From Haloarcula salina (GTDB lineage: Archaea; Halobacteriota; Halobacteria; Halobacteriales; Haloarculaceae): a stretch of 64,000 nt of DNA. The translations under genes were made by a program, and so were the position numbers. Under the pieces are notes generated by a model. The model searched no databases. It was given only the letters and a program-made list of their open reading frames with translations, and had not been told where the DNA came from. Below, piece by piece: positions 24,058-32,745 of this stretch (position 1 is its first letter; each line of letters begins with the position of its first letter). The DNA lies in contig NZ_WRXL01000001.1 of the NCBI RefSeq assembly GCF_010119195.1, forward strand, positions 186,001-250,000, in the 5' to 3' direction.

Positions 24058-25236
24058 ATGGGACACATGTGGCTCAGGGTGCGGGCAGTGCTGGACGACT
24101 GGTTCGCGGTCGCAGTCCTGGCACTCCTCATCGTGTCGGTCGCCGGTGGGTGGCTGACGTATACCGGACACGTCGATCCCGGGATGACGACGGAGCGCGA
24201 GACGGTCTCGGCGTGGGAGACGAACGGGACGTTCACCCACGCGGCAGTCGTCTCGGCGGAGAACCCGGTGTACGACGTGGGGACGGAACTGCGAGGCGAG
24301 TCGCTCTACCTCGACTCCATCGCGCCGGTCGTCGACGGGAGCTTCGTCTTCCGGTACGCGGCGACGGAGAGCGGGACGATCGACGTAAGCGTCGATCAGC
24401 ACCTCAGGAAGCGGAAGGTCGTCGAACGAGGGACCGGGACGGTAACGGTCTGGGAGACGATGGAGCCGCTCGGGAATCGGTCGGTCGGCGGCGTCGAACC
24501 GGACTCTCCGGTCCGAGTGCCGTTCACGGTGAACGTGACGGAGGAGCGCAACGAGTCGGGGCAAATCGACGACCGACTCGACAATCCGCCAGGCGAACTG
24601 CGTGTGGCCGTGGTCGCCACGGCGACGCTCTCGGGCACGGTAAACGGGCGCTCGGTCGAACAGACTGTCACGTACGAGATGCCCGTCGAATTCGACGGCG
24701 GGACCTACAGCCTCAACGGGACTGCGGCGACGGATCGACACGAGCGCACGCGGGTCGTCGAATCGCCGCGAGACCCCAGTCCGGTCCAGCGGGCAGGTGG
24801 CCCGGCGGTGCTCGGTCTCGCACTTCTGGGACTCGGGGGACTACTCGCCTCGCGGACGCGAAACGAACTCTCTCTGACGGAGACCGAACGGGCTCGGCTC
24901 GCGTTCGAGAGCGACCGGGAGTCCTTCGGGGAGTGGATCCACACGTTCGATCTGCCGGCGGTGGCTGAGGAACGACCTCGCGTCGAGGCGGCGACGCTCG
25001 GCGACCTCGTCGACTTCGCTATCGACACGGACAACAGCGTCCTCGCCGACCCCGACGGGGAGCGATACGTGGTACTCCACGACGGACACTGTTACGTGTA
25101 CGAACCGCCGACGACCGGAGGCGCGCCCGGAGAGCGGGCGACCAGCGGCGGCGACGGAATCGCCGGCCGACTCCGGTCGCTCGCTGGCCGGTCTGAATCC
25201 TCCGCTCGCGAACCGATCGAGGAAGACGGCGAATGA
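24058..25236 (+). CDS. DUF5305-like membrane protein of the TasA-like locus
   Basis: A 392-residue protein. An N-terminal membrane helix (about 17-35; FAVAVLALLIVSVAGGWLTY) is followed by a large extracellular beta-rich domain (about 40-240) with NGTF and NVTEERNES sequons. A second TM lies around 245-262, and a cytosolic tail includes VVLHDGHCYVYEPP. The HAAVVSAENPVYDVGTEL stretch fits the archaeal DUF5305 family as I remember it. An alternative ATG lies at 24067. Its position after the SipW-like gene suggests an accessory assembly or anchor role comparable to TapA; this is inference. Confidence 0.75.
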   Translation: MGHMWLRVRAVLDDWFAVAVLALLIVSVAGGWLTYTGHVDPGMTTERETVSAWETNGTFTHAAVVSAENPVYDVGTELRGESLYLDSIAPVVDGSFVFRYAATESGTIDVSVDQHLRKRKVVERGTGTVTVWETMEPLGNRSVGGVEPDSPVRVPFTVNVTEERNESGQIDDRLDNPPGELRVAVVATATLSGTVNGRSVEQTVTYEMPVEFDGGTYSLNGTAATDRHERTRVVESPRDPSPVQRAGGPAVLGLALLGLGGLLASRTRNELSLTETERARLAFESDRESFGEWIHTFDLPAVAEERPRVEAATLGDLVDFAIDTDNSVLADPDGERYVVLHDGHCYVYEPPTTGGAPGERATSGGDGIAGRLRSLAGRSESSAREPIEEDGE

Positions 25237-25299
25237 GCGAGCGACTTCGTTCGTCGGCGCACCGCGATGCTCTGGCACGAATGCCGCTCGATGAGCGGG

Positions 25300-26481
25300 T
25301 CAGTTCGCGTCGCTGACGATCTTCACGACAGCGCCTTCTTCCAGTTCCGTCTCGTCGCTGATCCGCATCCCCTCGCGGGCGTCGACGGCGTGGATGTAGC
25401 CGTCGCCGATGTCGGAGTGGACGGCGTACGCGAGGTCTTTCGGCGTCGATCCCCGGCGGAGTAAGACGGCGTCGGGGAGCACGTTCCCCTGGCCGTCGGT
25501 CCACTTCGACTCGTTCTGGACCGGATAGGCGGTGATGCGGTCGAGCAGGTCGTAGACGGCGGTGTCCATCGCCCCCTGGACGCCCGTGCCGCCCCACTCG
25601 GCCATGGCCTCGCGGATGCGGTCCAGCCCCTCCCGTTGCTGGTCGCTCACGTCGCCGACGACCTCGAAGTCGGGGTCGCCGGGGTCGTAGTCGACGACGC
25701 CCGCCTTCGCCGCGTTCCGTAGCGCGAGTTCGCCGTCGGCCGTGGCAGGGACGACGTGGTCGGCGGCCTCACGGAGGCGTTCGACGTTGCCCTCGGGCGC
25801 GATGTCGACCTTGTTCGCGACGACGACGAACGGTTTGGTGCGTCGGCGGATCTCGCTCGCGAGCGCCTCGCGGTGGTCGTCCTCCCAGGCGATGGGGTCC
25901 TCCGGGTACTCGAGGTCCCGGAGGGTGCGGGCCACGTCGAGTTCGGTCGCGCCGACGCCGGCCAGCAGGTCGACCAGCGCCTCGTCGAGGTCGAAGTCGG
26001 GCGAGCGCGACTGACGCTCGATGGACTCCCAGTTGCGGTCGACGATGCTGGCGAGCCAGAGGTCCATCTCCTCCTCGACGAAGTGCACGTCCTCGACGGG
26101 GTCGTGCGTGCCGACCTCGACTGGTTCGCCCTCGGCGTCGGTGCCGCCGGAGGCGTCGACGACGTTCAGGATCACGTCGGCGTTCGTGAGTTCGTCGAGG
26201 AACTGGTTTCCGAGGCCGCGGCCCTCGTGGGCTCCGGGGACGAGGCCGGCCACGTCGATGAGCTCGACCGGGACGTACCGCTTGCCGTCGCGGCAGTCGT
26301 CGTCGCCGCAGCGCACCTCCAGGTCGAGACAGGGGCAGTCGGTGCGGACGTGGCTGACGCCGCGGTTGGCGTCGATGGTGGTGAACGGGTAGTTCCCCAC
26401 GTCCACGTCGGCCATCGTCGCCGCCTTGTAGAAGGTGGACTTGCCGGCGTTGGGCTTGCCGGCCAGCGCGATAGAGAGCAT
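25300..26481 (-). CDS. YchF/OLA1-family GTPase/ATPase
   Basis: A 393-residue Obg-related P-loop NTPase. Motifs: G1 GKPNAGKST (residues 8-16), switch VGNYPFTTIDANRGV, G3 DVAGLVPGAHEGRGLGNQFL and VVANKVD (NKxD). The C-terminal domain ends with a TGS-like fold (RISDETELEEGAVVKIVSD). The archaeal version carries the Cys-rich insert CPCLDLEVRCGDDDC typical of the group. Members bind ribosomes and ATP/GTP; the cellular role is not settled. Confidence 0.95.
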   Translation of the reverse strand: MLSIALAGKPNAGKSTFYKAATMADVDVGNYPFTTIDANRGVSHVRTDCPCLDLEVRCGDDDCRDGKRYVPVELIDVAGLVPGAHEGRGLGNQFLDELTNADVILNVVDASGGTDAEGEPVEVGTHDPVEDVHFVEEEMDLWLASIVDRNWESIERQSRSPDFDLDEALVDLLAGVGATELDVARTLRDLEYPEDPIAWEDDHREALASEIRRRTKPFVVVANKVDIAPEGNVERLREAADHVVPATADGELALRNAAKAGVVDYDPGDPDFEVVGDVSDQQREGLDRIREAMAEWGGTGVQGAMDTAVYDLLDRITAYPVQNESKWTDGQGNVLPDAVLLRRGSTPKDLAYAVHSDIGDGYIHAVDAREGMRISDETELEEGAVVKIVSDAN

Positions 26482-26553
26482 GCCACCACGTACCAGTGAC
26501 CGCGGAAAGGGGGTTTCGGTTCGCGGGTCGTCGAGTCGCTTCCGACCGGGACC

Positions 26554-26826
26554 TCAGAACGAGCCCCGGTCCAGCGTTTCGAGGTGAGCGACCGTCCCGC
26601 GGTGGGCGTCGTCGTCGAACGACTCCACGCGGGCGAGGACGCGACAGCCGACGAGGTCCCGCGACCCGTCGACGAACGAGAGGCGCGTCTCGCCGACGAG
26701 GGCGTACAGGTCGCCGTCGGCCTCGTCGTAATCCGTGACGTACACCTCGATCTCCTCGCCCGCCTCGAAGGAGGGCGTCGTCGTCCGGAACGTCGCTCCG
26801 GCGAGGAACTGGTCGAGAATGCTCAT
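26554..26826 (-). CDS. Small OB/TRAM-like protein
   Basis: A 90-residue acidic beta-rich protein starting MSILDQFLAGATFRTTTPSF. The strand pattern EEIEVYVTDYDEADGDLYAL, GETRLSFVD and VGCRVLARVESFD resembles an OB/TRAM barrel (DUF7513-like in haloarchaea, from memory). Its ATG at 26826 overlaps the stop of the NhaC gene (ATGA), so the two are translationally coupled. Function unknown; RNA binding is possible. Confidence 0.75.
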   Translation of the reverse strand: MSILDQFLAGATFRTTTPSFEAGEEIEVYVTDYDEADGDLYALVGETRLSFVDGSRDLVGCRVLARVESFDDDAHRGTVAHLETLDRGSF

Positions 26827-28376
26827 ACGCGACTCACCTCGTCGGAGCGGCGGTCAGTGGTGTACTCCAGCCCGAAGCCGGTCAGCGCCGACAGCAGGAA
26901 CACGAAGAACAGCAGCCAGCCGTGGAAGACGAACGGCCAGACCTGAATGGGGTTGACTATCATCGCCTCGGTGAACCACTCGTACTGGTCGGGCAGGCCC
27001 TGCATGGTCGCGAAGCCGACGAGGACGCCGCCGGCCCACGGGAAGATGTAGCCGAGCGCCGAGGTGTTCGCGTCGAGGATGTTCGCCCGCCGGTAGCCGT
27101 TGATGTTGTACTTCTGGCCGATGCGGGCGATGTACGGCGCGATGGCGATCTCGGCGGCGGTGTTGATGGTGATCATGGAGTTGACGAAGGCGGTGCCGAC
27201 CACCATCGTGGTCTCGGCGCTGCGGACGCCCGTGGCGACGTTCTCGAGCAGCCAGTCCTGGATGGCCGCGAAGCCGCCGCCGCGGATCATGATCTCCGAG
27301 CCGGCGATGATGAGGAGGACGAGCACGATGAGCGGGAAGAACCCGGCCGCGCCGCTGTACAGCGACCCAGTCACGCCGGCGTTGCCCGGGTCGACGATCT
27401 CGACGACGGGCAGGCCGGCGACGGCACCGGCGGCGACCGAGGTGTCGGGGACGCGAAACAGGAGCACCGCGCTGAGCGGCGCGAGGCCGAAAACGAGGTT
27501 GAACGCGACGGCCACGACCAGTCCCCAGGAGACCGCTTCGACGATGTGTCGCCCCATGACGGCGGTCACGATGACGACGAGCATCGAGAGGAGGTGGACC
27601 AGACCGGCCGGTTCGCTGTTCTCGATGAACAGGTCCTGGGCCTGCTGGGAGATGTCGAGGCCGGGCATCGCGCCGCCGGCGACGACGTACGCCGCGAACG
27701 CGAAGACGGCGGCGACGATGGCGTACTTGAACCGCGAGGCGACGACGCCGCCGATGTCGGCGTCCTGTGTCACCGCGCTCACGATGGTGGTGTCGCTCAC
27801 CGGCGCGAGGTTGTCGCCGAAGACGGCTCCAGAGAGGATGGACCCGAACAGGAGGACCGGGTTCGCGCCGAGCAGGATCCCGGCCGGGAAGAACAGCGCC
27901 GTGAACGCCACCGTCGTCCCGTAGCCCGTGCCGATGCCGGTAGCGAGCAGCGCGGCGAGAACGAACGTGACCGCCGGGAACAGCGCCGGACCGACCGCGG
28001 CGGCGTCGGCCGCCCAGACGAGGCCGCCGACGAATCCGCCGGCCTGGAGCGTGTTCGCGAACATCCCCGCCCAGAGCCAGGCGACGACGGCCGTCGCGGC
28101 GACGCGCTTGGTCATCCCGTCGAAGATGGTGTTGGCGTAGTCCGTCCAGTCGCCCTTCACGAAGAACATCCCGACGATGAGCGAGACGAGCATGCCGGCG
28201 ACGAGCCCGGTCGTGTCGCCGATCCTGAACAGGCCGCTCTGGACGATGGCCCACAGGACGAACAGCGCGATGGGCAGGACGCTCGTCCAGCGCCCGCCGT
28301 AGAACTCGATGCGATCCACGTCCGGCCCCGAGATCGCGTCGACCTCGGGCGACTCGTCGGAGGGTGTGTCTGCCAT
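26823..28376 (-). CDS. NhaC-family Na+/H+ antiporter
   Basis: A 517-residue polytopic transporter with about 12-13 membrane helices. Family hallmarks include GIGTGYGTTVAFTALFFPAG, GSILSGAVFGDNLAPVSDTT and the buried Asp/Asn-rich ILDANTSALGYIFPWAGG. It would exchange Na+ for H+ across the cytoplasmic membrane, which suits a salt-loving cell. The soluble N-terminus is acidic (about 25 residues). It is coupled to the downstream OB-like gene. Confidence 0.9.
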   Translation of the reverse strand: MADTPSDESPEVDAISGPDVDRIEFYGGRWTSVLPIALFVLWAIVQSGLFRIGDTTGLVAGMLVSLIVGMFFVKGDWTDYANTIFDGMTKRVAATAVVAWLWAGMFANTLQAGGFVGGLVWAADAAAVGPALFPAVTFVLAALLATGIGTGYGTTVAFTALFFPAGILLGANPVLLFGSILSGAVFGDNLAPVSDTTIVSAVTQDADIGGVVASRFKYAIVAAVFAFAAYVVAGGAMPGLDISQQAQDLFIENSEPAGLVHLLSMLVVIVTAVMGRHIVEAVSWGLVVAVAFNLVFGLAPLSAVLLFRVPDTSVAAGAVAGLPVVEIVDPGNAGVTGSLYSGAAGFFPLIVLVLLIIAGSEIMIRGGGFAAIQDWLLENVATGVRSAETTMVVGTAFVNSMITINTAAEIAIAPYIARIGQKYNINGYRRANILDANTSALGYIFPWAGGVLVGFATMQGLPDQYEWFTEAMIVNPIQVWPFVFHGWLLFFVFLLSALTGFGLEYTTDRRSDEVSRV

Positions 28377-28533
28377 GTGTTATGACACCTGACAAAGACC
28401 ACGACAGAGAGTGGCACAATAACCATTTCCCCGCTGCGAGGCGACGATCGGAAATTCGACCGCGAGACGGACGCGTTCAGGAGAGAACCGTCGCTACCGA
28501 GACGCTGGTCTCAGGTTCCGTTCCAGACCGTCG

Positions 28534-29637
28534 CTACTCGGTCGCCTCGGCGGTGTCCTCGGCCGCCGCGGACTCCCCAGAATCCCCGGTGGCGTCGGTC
28601 TCCGCAGAGTCAGTGGCGTCGTCCGCCGACTCGGACGGTTCGGTGTCGGCCGACGAATCCGCGGTCGCGTCCTCGTCGGTCTCGTCGTCCGCCGTGGCGT
28701 CGTCGGTGTCGGGCTCCGTAGTGTCACTGTCGCCTTCGAGCGCCTCGGCCATCTCGGCCATCGCGGCGGCGGACTCGTCCGGGCGGTCGAGCACCTCGTC
28801 CGTGTGCATCCGCATCTCGTCGCTGGCTCGGATCGTCCCGTCGACCGTCGCGTTCTCGTGCAGTTCGACGGTCGCGCCGGAGATGTCGCCCCAGATCTTC
28901 GCGCCGGGGCCGACGCGGACGGTCCCGCTCCGGGTCGTCACGTCCCCTTTGATCTCCGTGCCCCGGCCGACCACGAGGTCTCCCCTGGCGCGGAGGCTCC
29001 CGAAGACGACGGTGTCGCGGCCGACTTCGAGGGACTTCGCGCGGATGTTGCCGTGGAGTCGGCAGTCGTCGCCGACCGTCGCCGGCGTCGAGACGCGCCA
29101 GGCGTCGTCGGAGACGCGCGCGCCGCGCGGGACGAGTACCGGATCGTGGTCGTCGGCGTCGTCGCCGAGCATCTCCTCCATGACCTCCTCGGCCGCGTCC
29201 TCCTCGCCGATTCGGAGGAGCTGGGAGAGGTAGACGAACAGGAAGACGATGGTCGGCATCGGGTTCCGGATGACGATCCAGCCGTTGGCCTCGAAGCCGT
29301 TCTCGATGTCCACGTCGTCGCCGATGTCGAGGTCGCCCGCGACGCGGAGTTCCCCGCCGATGTGGACCCGCTCGCCGATGTATGCGTCCTCGCCGACGAG
29401 CACGTTGTCCTCGACGTCGCACCACATGTCGAGGCGGCAGTCGCCCTCGGCCTCGATGTGGCCGCCGAAGCGCACGCGCTCGTCCGCGATGACGGTCCGT
29501 CCGCGGACGCCGAACTCCACGGTCGACTGGCCGCCGACGATCACGTCGCCGTCGGTCACCAGGTCGTGTTCCTCGACGGTCGTCCCGTCTGGAATGGAGA
29601 GTTCGGAGAGCGGGTCGGAGCCGAGAGGCACACTCAC
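28534..29637 (-). CDS. Bactofilin-like polymer-forming protein with hydrophobic insert and acidic tail
   Basis: A 367-residue protein. Two beta-helix blocks (about 10-118 and 170-265), built of short repeats such as VEFGVRGRTVIADERVRFGG and TVRVGPGAKIWGDISG, match polymer-forming cytoskeletal/bactofilin proteins. Between them lies an unusual insert: a hydrophobic stretch IVFLFVYLSQLL, then an acidic helix EEDAAEEVMEEMLGDDADDH. The C-terminal 90 residues are low-complexity Asp/Thr/Ser/Ala/Glu. The insert may act as a membrane foot for a scaffold. Confidence 0.82.
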   Translation of the reverse strand: MSVPLGSDPLSELSIPDGTTVEEHDLVTDGDVIVGGQSTVEFGVRGRTVIADERVRFGGHIEAEGDCRLDMWCDVEDNVLVGEDAYIGERVHIGGELRVAGDLDIGDDVDIENGFEANGWIVIRNPMPTIVFLFVYLSQLLRIGEEDAAEEVMEEMLGDDADDHDPVLVPRGARVSDDAWRVSTPATVGDDCRLHGNIRAKSLEVGRDTVVFGSLRARGDLVVGRGTEIKGDVTTRSGTVRVGPGAKIWGDISGATVELHENATVDGTIRASDEMRMHTDEVLDRPDESAAAMAEMAEALEGDSDTTEPDTDDATADDETDEDATADSSADTEPSESADDATDSAETDATGDSGESAAAEDTAEATE

Positions 29638-29722
29638 ATACGCGTGTTCGGTCGTCTTAAAGCCTCAGGGCGCGCATGACGGACGTCTGACGCTGGTCAG
29701 ACGCGGCCCGTCGAAAGCTACG

Positions 29723-29728
29723 TTTTTA
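29723..29728 (+). promoter_or_regulatory. T-rich promoter element
   Basis: TTTTTA lies 25-30 bases before the ATG at 29753, fitting a leaderless transcript. Confidence 0.45.
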
Positions 29729-29752
29729 CTCCTGCCGCACCTACCGAACGAC

Positions 29753-29950
29753 ATGACCGTGTTGTCGTTCGACGAGCAGGGCGTCGACGTCGTCTACGAG
29801 GGGACGGAGTTCCGCCTGGAGAAGGCCCTCATCGAGGACGCCACCCAGAAGTCCTACCCCGACGTGACCGACCACGAGGTCCTCCAGATCGTCGAACCGG
29901 ACCCCGCGCTATCGGGCGAGCCCCGTCGGATCGCCGAAATCGTGAAGTGA
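29753..29950 (+). CDS. DUF5800-like small protein
   Basis: A 65-residue acidic protein starting MTVLSFDEQGVDVVYEGTEF. Its body (KALIEDATQKSYPDVTDHEV, IVEPDPALSGEPRRIAEIV) matches the widespread haloarchaeal DUF5800 family as remembered; function unknown. The ATG choice is supported by the T-rich element 27 bases upstream. It is divergent from the bactofilin-like gene. Confidence 0.8.
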   Translation: MTVLSFDEQGVDVVYEGTEFRLEKALIEDATQKSYPDVTDHEVLQIVEPDPALSGEPRRIAEIVK

Positions 29951-30046
29951 GCGCGAGAGCTGGATATTTGTACCCACGAGGGATTTAAAACCCACGTGTG
30001 AACCATAGCCGTCGAAAGATCGAAACCCACCTCTGAGCACCTGAAA

Positions 30047-30092
30047 AGTGCGATTTTGCACTAATTAAGCGCGCGAGCAGTAGGCATTTAAG
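30047..30092 (+). promoter_or_regulatory. Promoter with upstream inverted repeat for thiolase/DUF35 operon
   Basis: CATTTAAG at 30085-30092 is centred 27 bases before the thiolase ATG. Upstream, AGTGC (30047-30051) and GCACT (30058-30062) form a 5-bp inverted repeat with a six-base AT-rich centre, followed by CTAATTAAG. This could be an operator for a fatty-acid or CoA-ester sensing regulator. Confidence 0.45.
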
Positions 30093-30115
30093 CCGCCAGC
30101 GCCCACTGGCAGATA

Positions 30116-31282
30116 ATGTCAGACCCACGTATCGCTGGGGCGGGCGTGACGAACTTCGGGAAACACCCCGAGCGGACCGGCCGCGACCTGTTCGCCGAGG
30201 CGGGGCTGGAGGCGCTGGACGCCGCCGGCGTCGACCCGGAAGACGTCGAGAGCCTGTACTACGGCAACTTCATGGGCGAACTCGCCGAACACCAGGGCCA
30301 CCAGGGCCCGCTCATGGCGGAAGCGATCGGCCTGGACGTGCCGGCCACGCGCGTCGAGGCCGCCTGCGCGTCCGCCGGCGCGGCCATCCGCGAGGCCGTC
30401 AAGACGCTTCGAAACGGCGAGTCCGAGGTCGTCGTCGTCGGCGGCGCGGAGCGGATGACCAACATCGGGACCGCGGCCGCGACGGACGCGCTCGCCATCG
30501 CCGCCGACGACCTCTACGAGGTCCGCGCCGGGATGACTTTCCCCGGAGCGTACGCGCTGATGGCCCGGTCGTACTTCGACCAGTACGGCGGGTCACACGA
30601 AGACCTGGCACACATCGCCGTCAAGAACCACGAGCACGCGCTGGTGAACGAACACGCCCAGATCCGCAAGGAGATCACAGTGGAGGACGCGCTGGAAGCG
30701 CCGACCATCGCCGACCCGCTGGGCCTCTACGACTCCTGTCCGATCACGGACGGGGCCGCCGCGGCCGTACTCACGACCGAGGAGTACGCCGCGGAACACG
30801 ACCTCGACGCGCCGGTCGCCGTCACCGGCACCGGCCAGGGCGGCGACAACCTCGCGCTGCAGGACCGCCCGCACCTCGCGCAGACGCCCGCCGCCGACAA
30901 GGCCGCCGAGGAGGCCTACGCAGACGCCGGCATCGGGCCCGACGACGTAGACGTCGCCGAAGTCCACGACTGTTTCACCATCGCCGAAGTGCTGGCCATC
31001 GAGTCGCTCGGCCTCTACGAGCGCGGCGAGGGAATCTCCGCCGCGCGCGACGGGAAGACCACCCGCCACGGCGACCGGCCGGTCAATCTCTCCGGCGGGC
31101 TGAAGGCAAAGGGCCACCCGGTCGGCGCGACCGGCGTCGCCCAGCTCGCAACCATCGCGTGGGTGCTCGACGGGTCGCACCCGCGGGCCGACGCCGTCCC
31201 GGACGGGACGGTCGGCGTGGCCCACAACGCCGGCGGCACGGTGGCGTCTACGACCGTCCACGTCATGGAGGTGAAAGAATGA
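30116..31282 (+). CDS. Archaeal thiolase (SCP2-like), partner of DUF35 protein
   Basis: A 388-residue thiolase of the archaeal acetyl-CoA C-acetyltransferase group. Nucleophile Cys84 lies in EAACASAGAA, His in GHPVGATG, and the C-terminal HNAGG motif provides a second His, giving Cys-His-His. Such thiolases need a zinc-ribbon/OB partner for channelling or assembly; that partner (DUF35) follows with an ATGA overlap. Likely role: acyl-CoA condensation or thiolysis (isoprenoid precursor or beta-oxidation). Contrast with the Ser-type thiolase at 13302. Confidence 0.93.
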   Translation: MSDPRIAGAGVTNFGKHPERTGRDLFAEAGLEALDAAGVDPEDVESLYYGNFMGELAEHQGHQGPLMAEAIGLDVPATRVEAACASAGAAIREAVKTLRNGESEVVVVGGAERMTNIGTAAATDALAIAADDLYEVRAGMTFPGAYALMARSYFDQYGGSHEDLAHIAVKNHEHALVNEHAQIRKEITVEDALEAPTIADPLGLYDSCPITDGAAAAVLTTEEYAAEHDLDAPVAVTGTGQGGDNLALQDRPHLAQTPAADKAAEEAYADAGIGPDDVDVAEVHDCFTIAEVLAIESLGLYERGEGISAARDGKTTRHGDRPVNLSGGLKAKGHPVGATGVAQLATIAWVLDGSHPRADAVPDGTVGVAHNAGGTVASTTVHVMEVKE

Positions 31283-31665
31283 CCGACCAAGCGCCAGACG
31301 GCGAGTACGACGCGTGGCTCGACAGCATCGAGGCCGGCGAGGGATACTACCTCGAATGCGGGAACGGCCACGGCTGGCTCCCGCCCCGCCGGGTGTGTCC
31401 ACAGTGTCACGACCGGGACCTCTCGCGGGAAGGCCTCCCGGACTCGGGCGAGATCGCGAGCCACACCACGATCACCGTCCCGACGCCGCAGTTCGAGGAC
31501 GACGCGCCCTACGTGACCGCCGTCGCGGACTTCGGCCCGGTGTCGGTCACCGGCGTCGTTCGCGGCGCGGACCCCGCGGACGTGGCTCTCGGCGACGTTG
31601 TCGGACTGGAGGTCGGCGAGCGCGCGACGACCGGCGACCGACTGGTCGTGTTCCGGCCGCGCTGA
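31279..31665 (+). CDS. Zn-ribbon/OB-fold (DUF35) thiolase partner
   Basis: A 128-residue protein starting MTDQAPDGEYDAWLDSIEAG and overlapping the thiolase stop by four bases. An N-terminal helix is followed by a zinc ribbon (CGNGHGWLPPRRVCPQCHD) and an OB fold (SHTTITVPTPQFEDDAPYVT; GPVSVTGVVRG). The gene pair and order are conserved in archaea, where the DUF35 protein sits between thiolase and HMG-CoA synthase or pairs with a thiolase. Expected to form a complex with its neighbour. Confidence 0.93.
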   Translation: MTDQAPDGEYDAWLDSIEAGEGYYLECGNGHGWLPPRRVCPQCHDRDLSREGLPDSGEIASHTTITVPTPQFEDDAPYVTAVADFGPVSVTGVVRGADPADVALGDVVGLEVGERATTGDRLVVFRPR

Positions 31666-31701
31666 CAGGGAGAAACGGAGCCGCGCGACCGAGAGGACCG
31701 C

Positions 31702-32643
31702 TCAGCCCTCGACGGTCACCGACGTGACATCTCCCCGGACCACTGAGACGAACTCGCCGGGGTGTTCGACGTGGGGGAGCAACAGCGAGTCGCCGAAGAC
31801 GACGAGGCGCGCGTCCGCCGCCTCTGCGAGTTCGCGCCCCGCCGACAGCGGCGTGATGTCGGCGTCTTCGCCCCAGACCAGCGTCACGGGCACGTCGAGG
31901 CCCGCGAGCACCTCGGCGAGGTCCTCGTCCGGATCGAGGAAGCCGGAGACGAACGACGCCGGCGCGAACCGCGCGCCGGGCTGGTGGCCGCTCTTCCACT
32001 CGTAGTCGACGATCTCCTCTGTGAGGTTGTCCATGTCGTAGTAGCCGTGGTCGGCGTGGAAGTGCCGGATCGAGGGCTTCGAGACGATGAGGTTGTGGAT
32101 GGCCTCGCCCAGGAGCGGCGAGCGGATCAGCGAGCGCCGCCAGACGTTCCGGTCGCCCATCGAGCTATCGGTCGGACAGATCAGGATCAGTTCGCGTACG
32201 TCGACCTCGCTGGCCGCGCTCGCGGCGTACGCGCCGGTCAGCGACGACGCGACGACCGTCGCGTCGGTGCTGTTGTCCTCGATGAAGTCGCGGACGAACG
32301 CGGTGAGCAGGGACGCGGAGTAAAGCAGCGGCGGTCGGTCGGTCTGCCCGAACCCGGGCAGGTCCGGCGCGAGGACGTGATACTCCTCGGCCAGCGTCTC
32401 GAACACCGGGTGGAACTCGTGGCTGCTCGCCGCGGCGTTGACGCCGTGGAGGAGCACGAGGTCCGGGTCGTCGGGGTCGCCGGCCTCAGTGTAGGCGACG
32501 TCGAACCCGCGCCAGCGGTACGTGCGCTGTTCGCCGGGCAACAGCGGGTCGAAGTCGTCGGCTCGCGAGCGGAGCAGGCTGTTGGCGGCGGCCGTCGCCC
32601 CGACCGCGCCCACGGCTGCACCGAGGGCCTTGCGGAGGTTCAT
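31702..32643 (-). CDS. Alpha/beta hydrolase
   Basis: A 313-residue alpha/beta-hydrolase with a hydrophobic N-terminus (AAVGAVGATAAANSLLRSR) that could be a weak membrane anchor. Motifs: LVLLHGVNAAASSHE (oxyanion HG), nucleophile elbow VVASSLTGAYAA (S-x-S-x-T rather than G-x-S-x-G), acid in LVWGEDADITPL and catalytic His in LLPHVEHPGEF. The substrate is unknown; esterase, lipase-like or dehalogenase activities are all possible. Confidence 0.85.
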   Translation of the reverse strand: MNLRKALGAAVGAVGATAAANSLLRSRADDFDPLLPGEQRTYRWRGFDVAYTEAGDPDDPDLVLLHGVNAAASSHEFHPVFETLAEEYHVLAPDLPGFGQTDRPPLLYSASLLTAFVRDFIEDNSTDATVVASSLTGAYAASAASEVDVRELILICPTDSSMGDRNVWRRSLIRSPLLGEAIHNLIVSKPSIRHFHADHGYYDMDNLTEEIVDYEWKSGHQPGARFAPASFVSGFLDPDEDLAEVLAGLDVPVTLVWGEDADITPLSAGRELAEAADARLVVFGDSLLLPHVEHPGEFVSVVRGDVTSVTVEG

Positions 32644-32745
32644 ATCCTGACGTACCGGCCCGGACGGGCTTATACGTGGGGGACGGTCACCGTCCGAGGG
32701 CGGCGAGAAACCGGGAGCGACAGTCGCCGCTGGCCCGAGCGGGCG

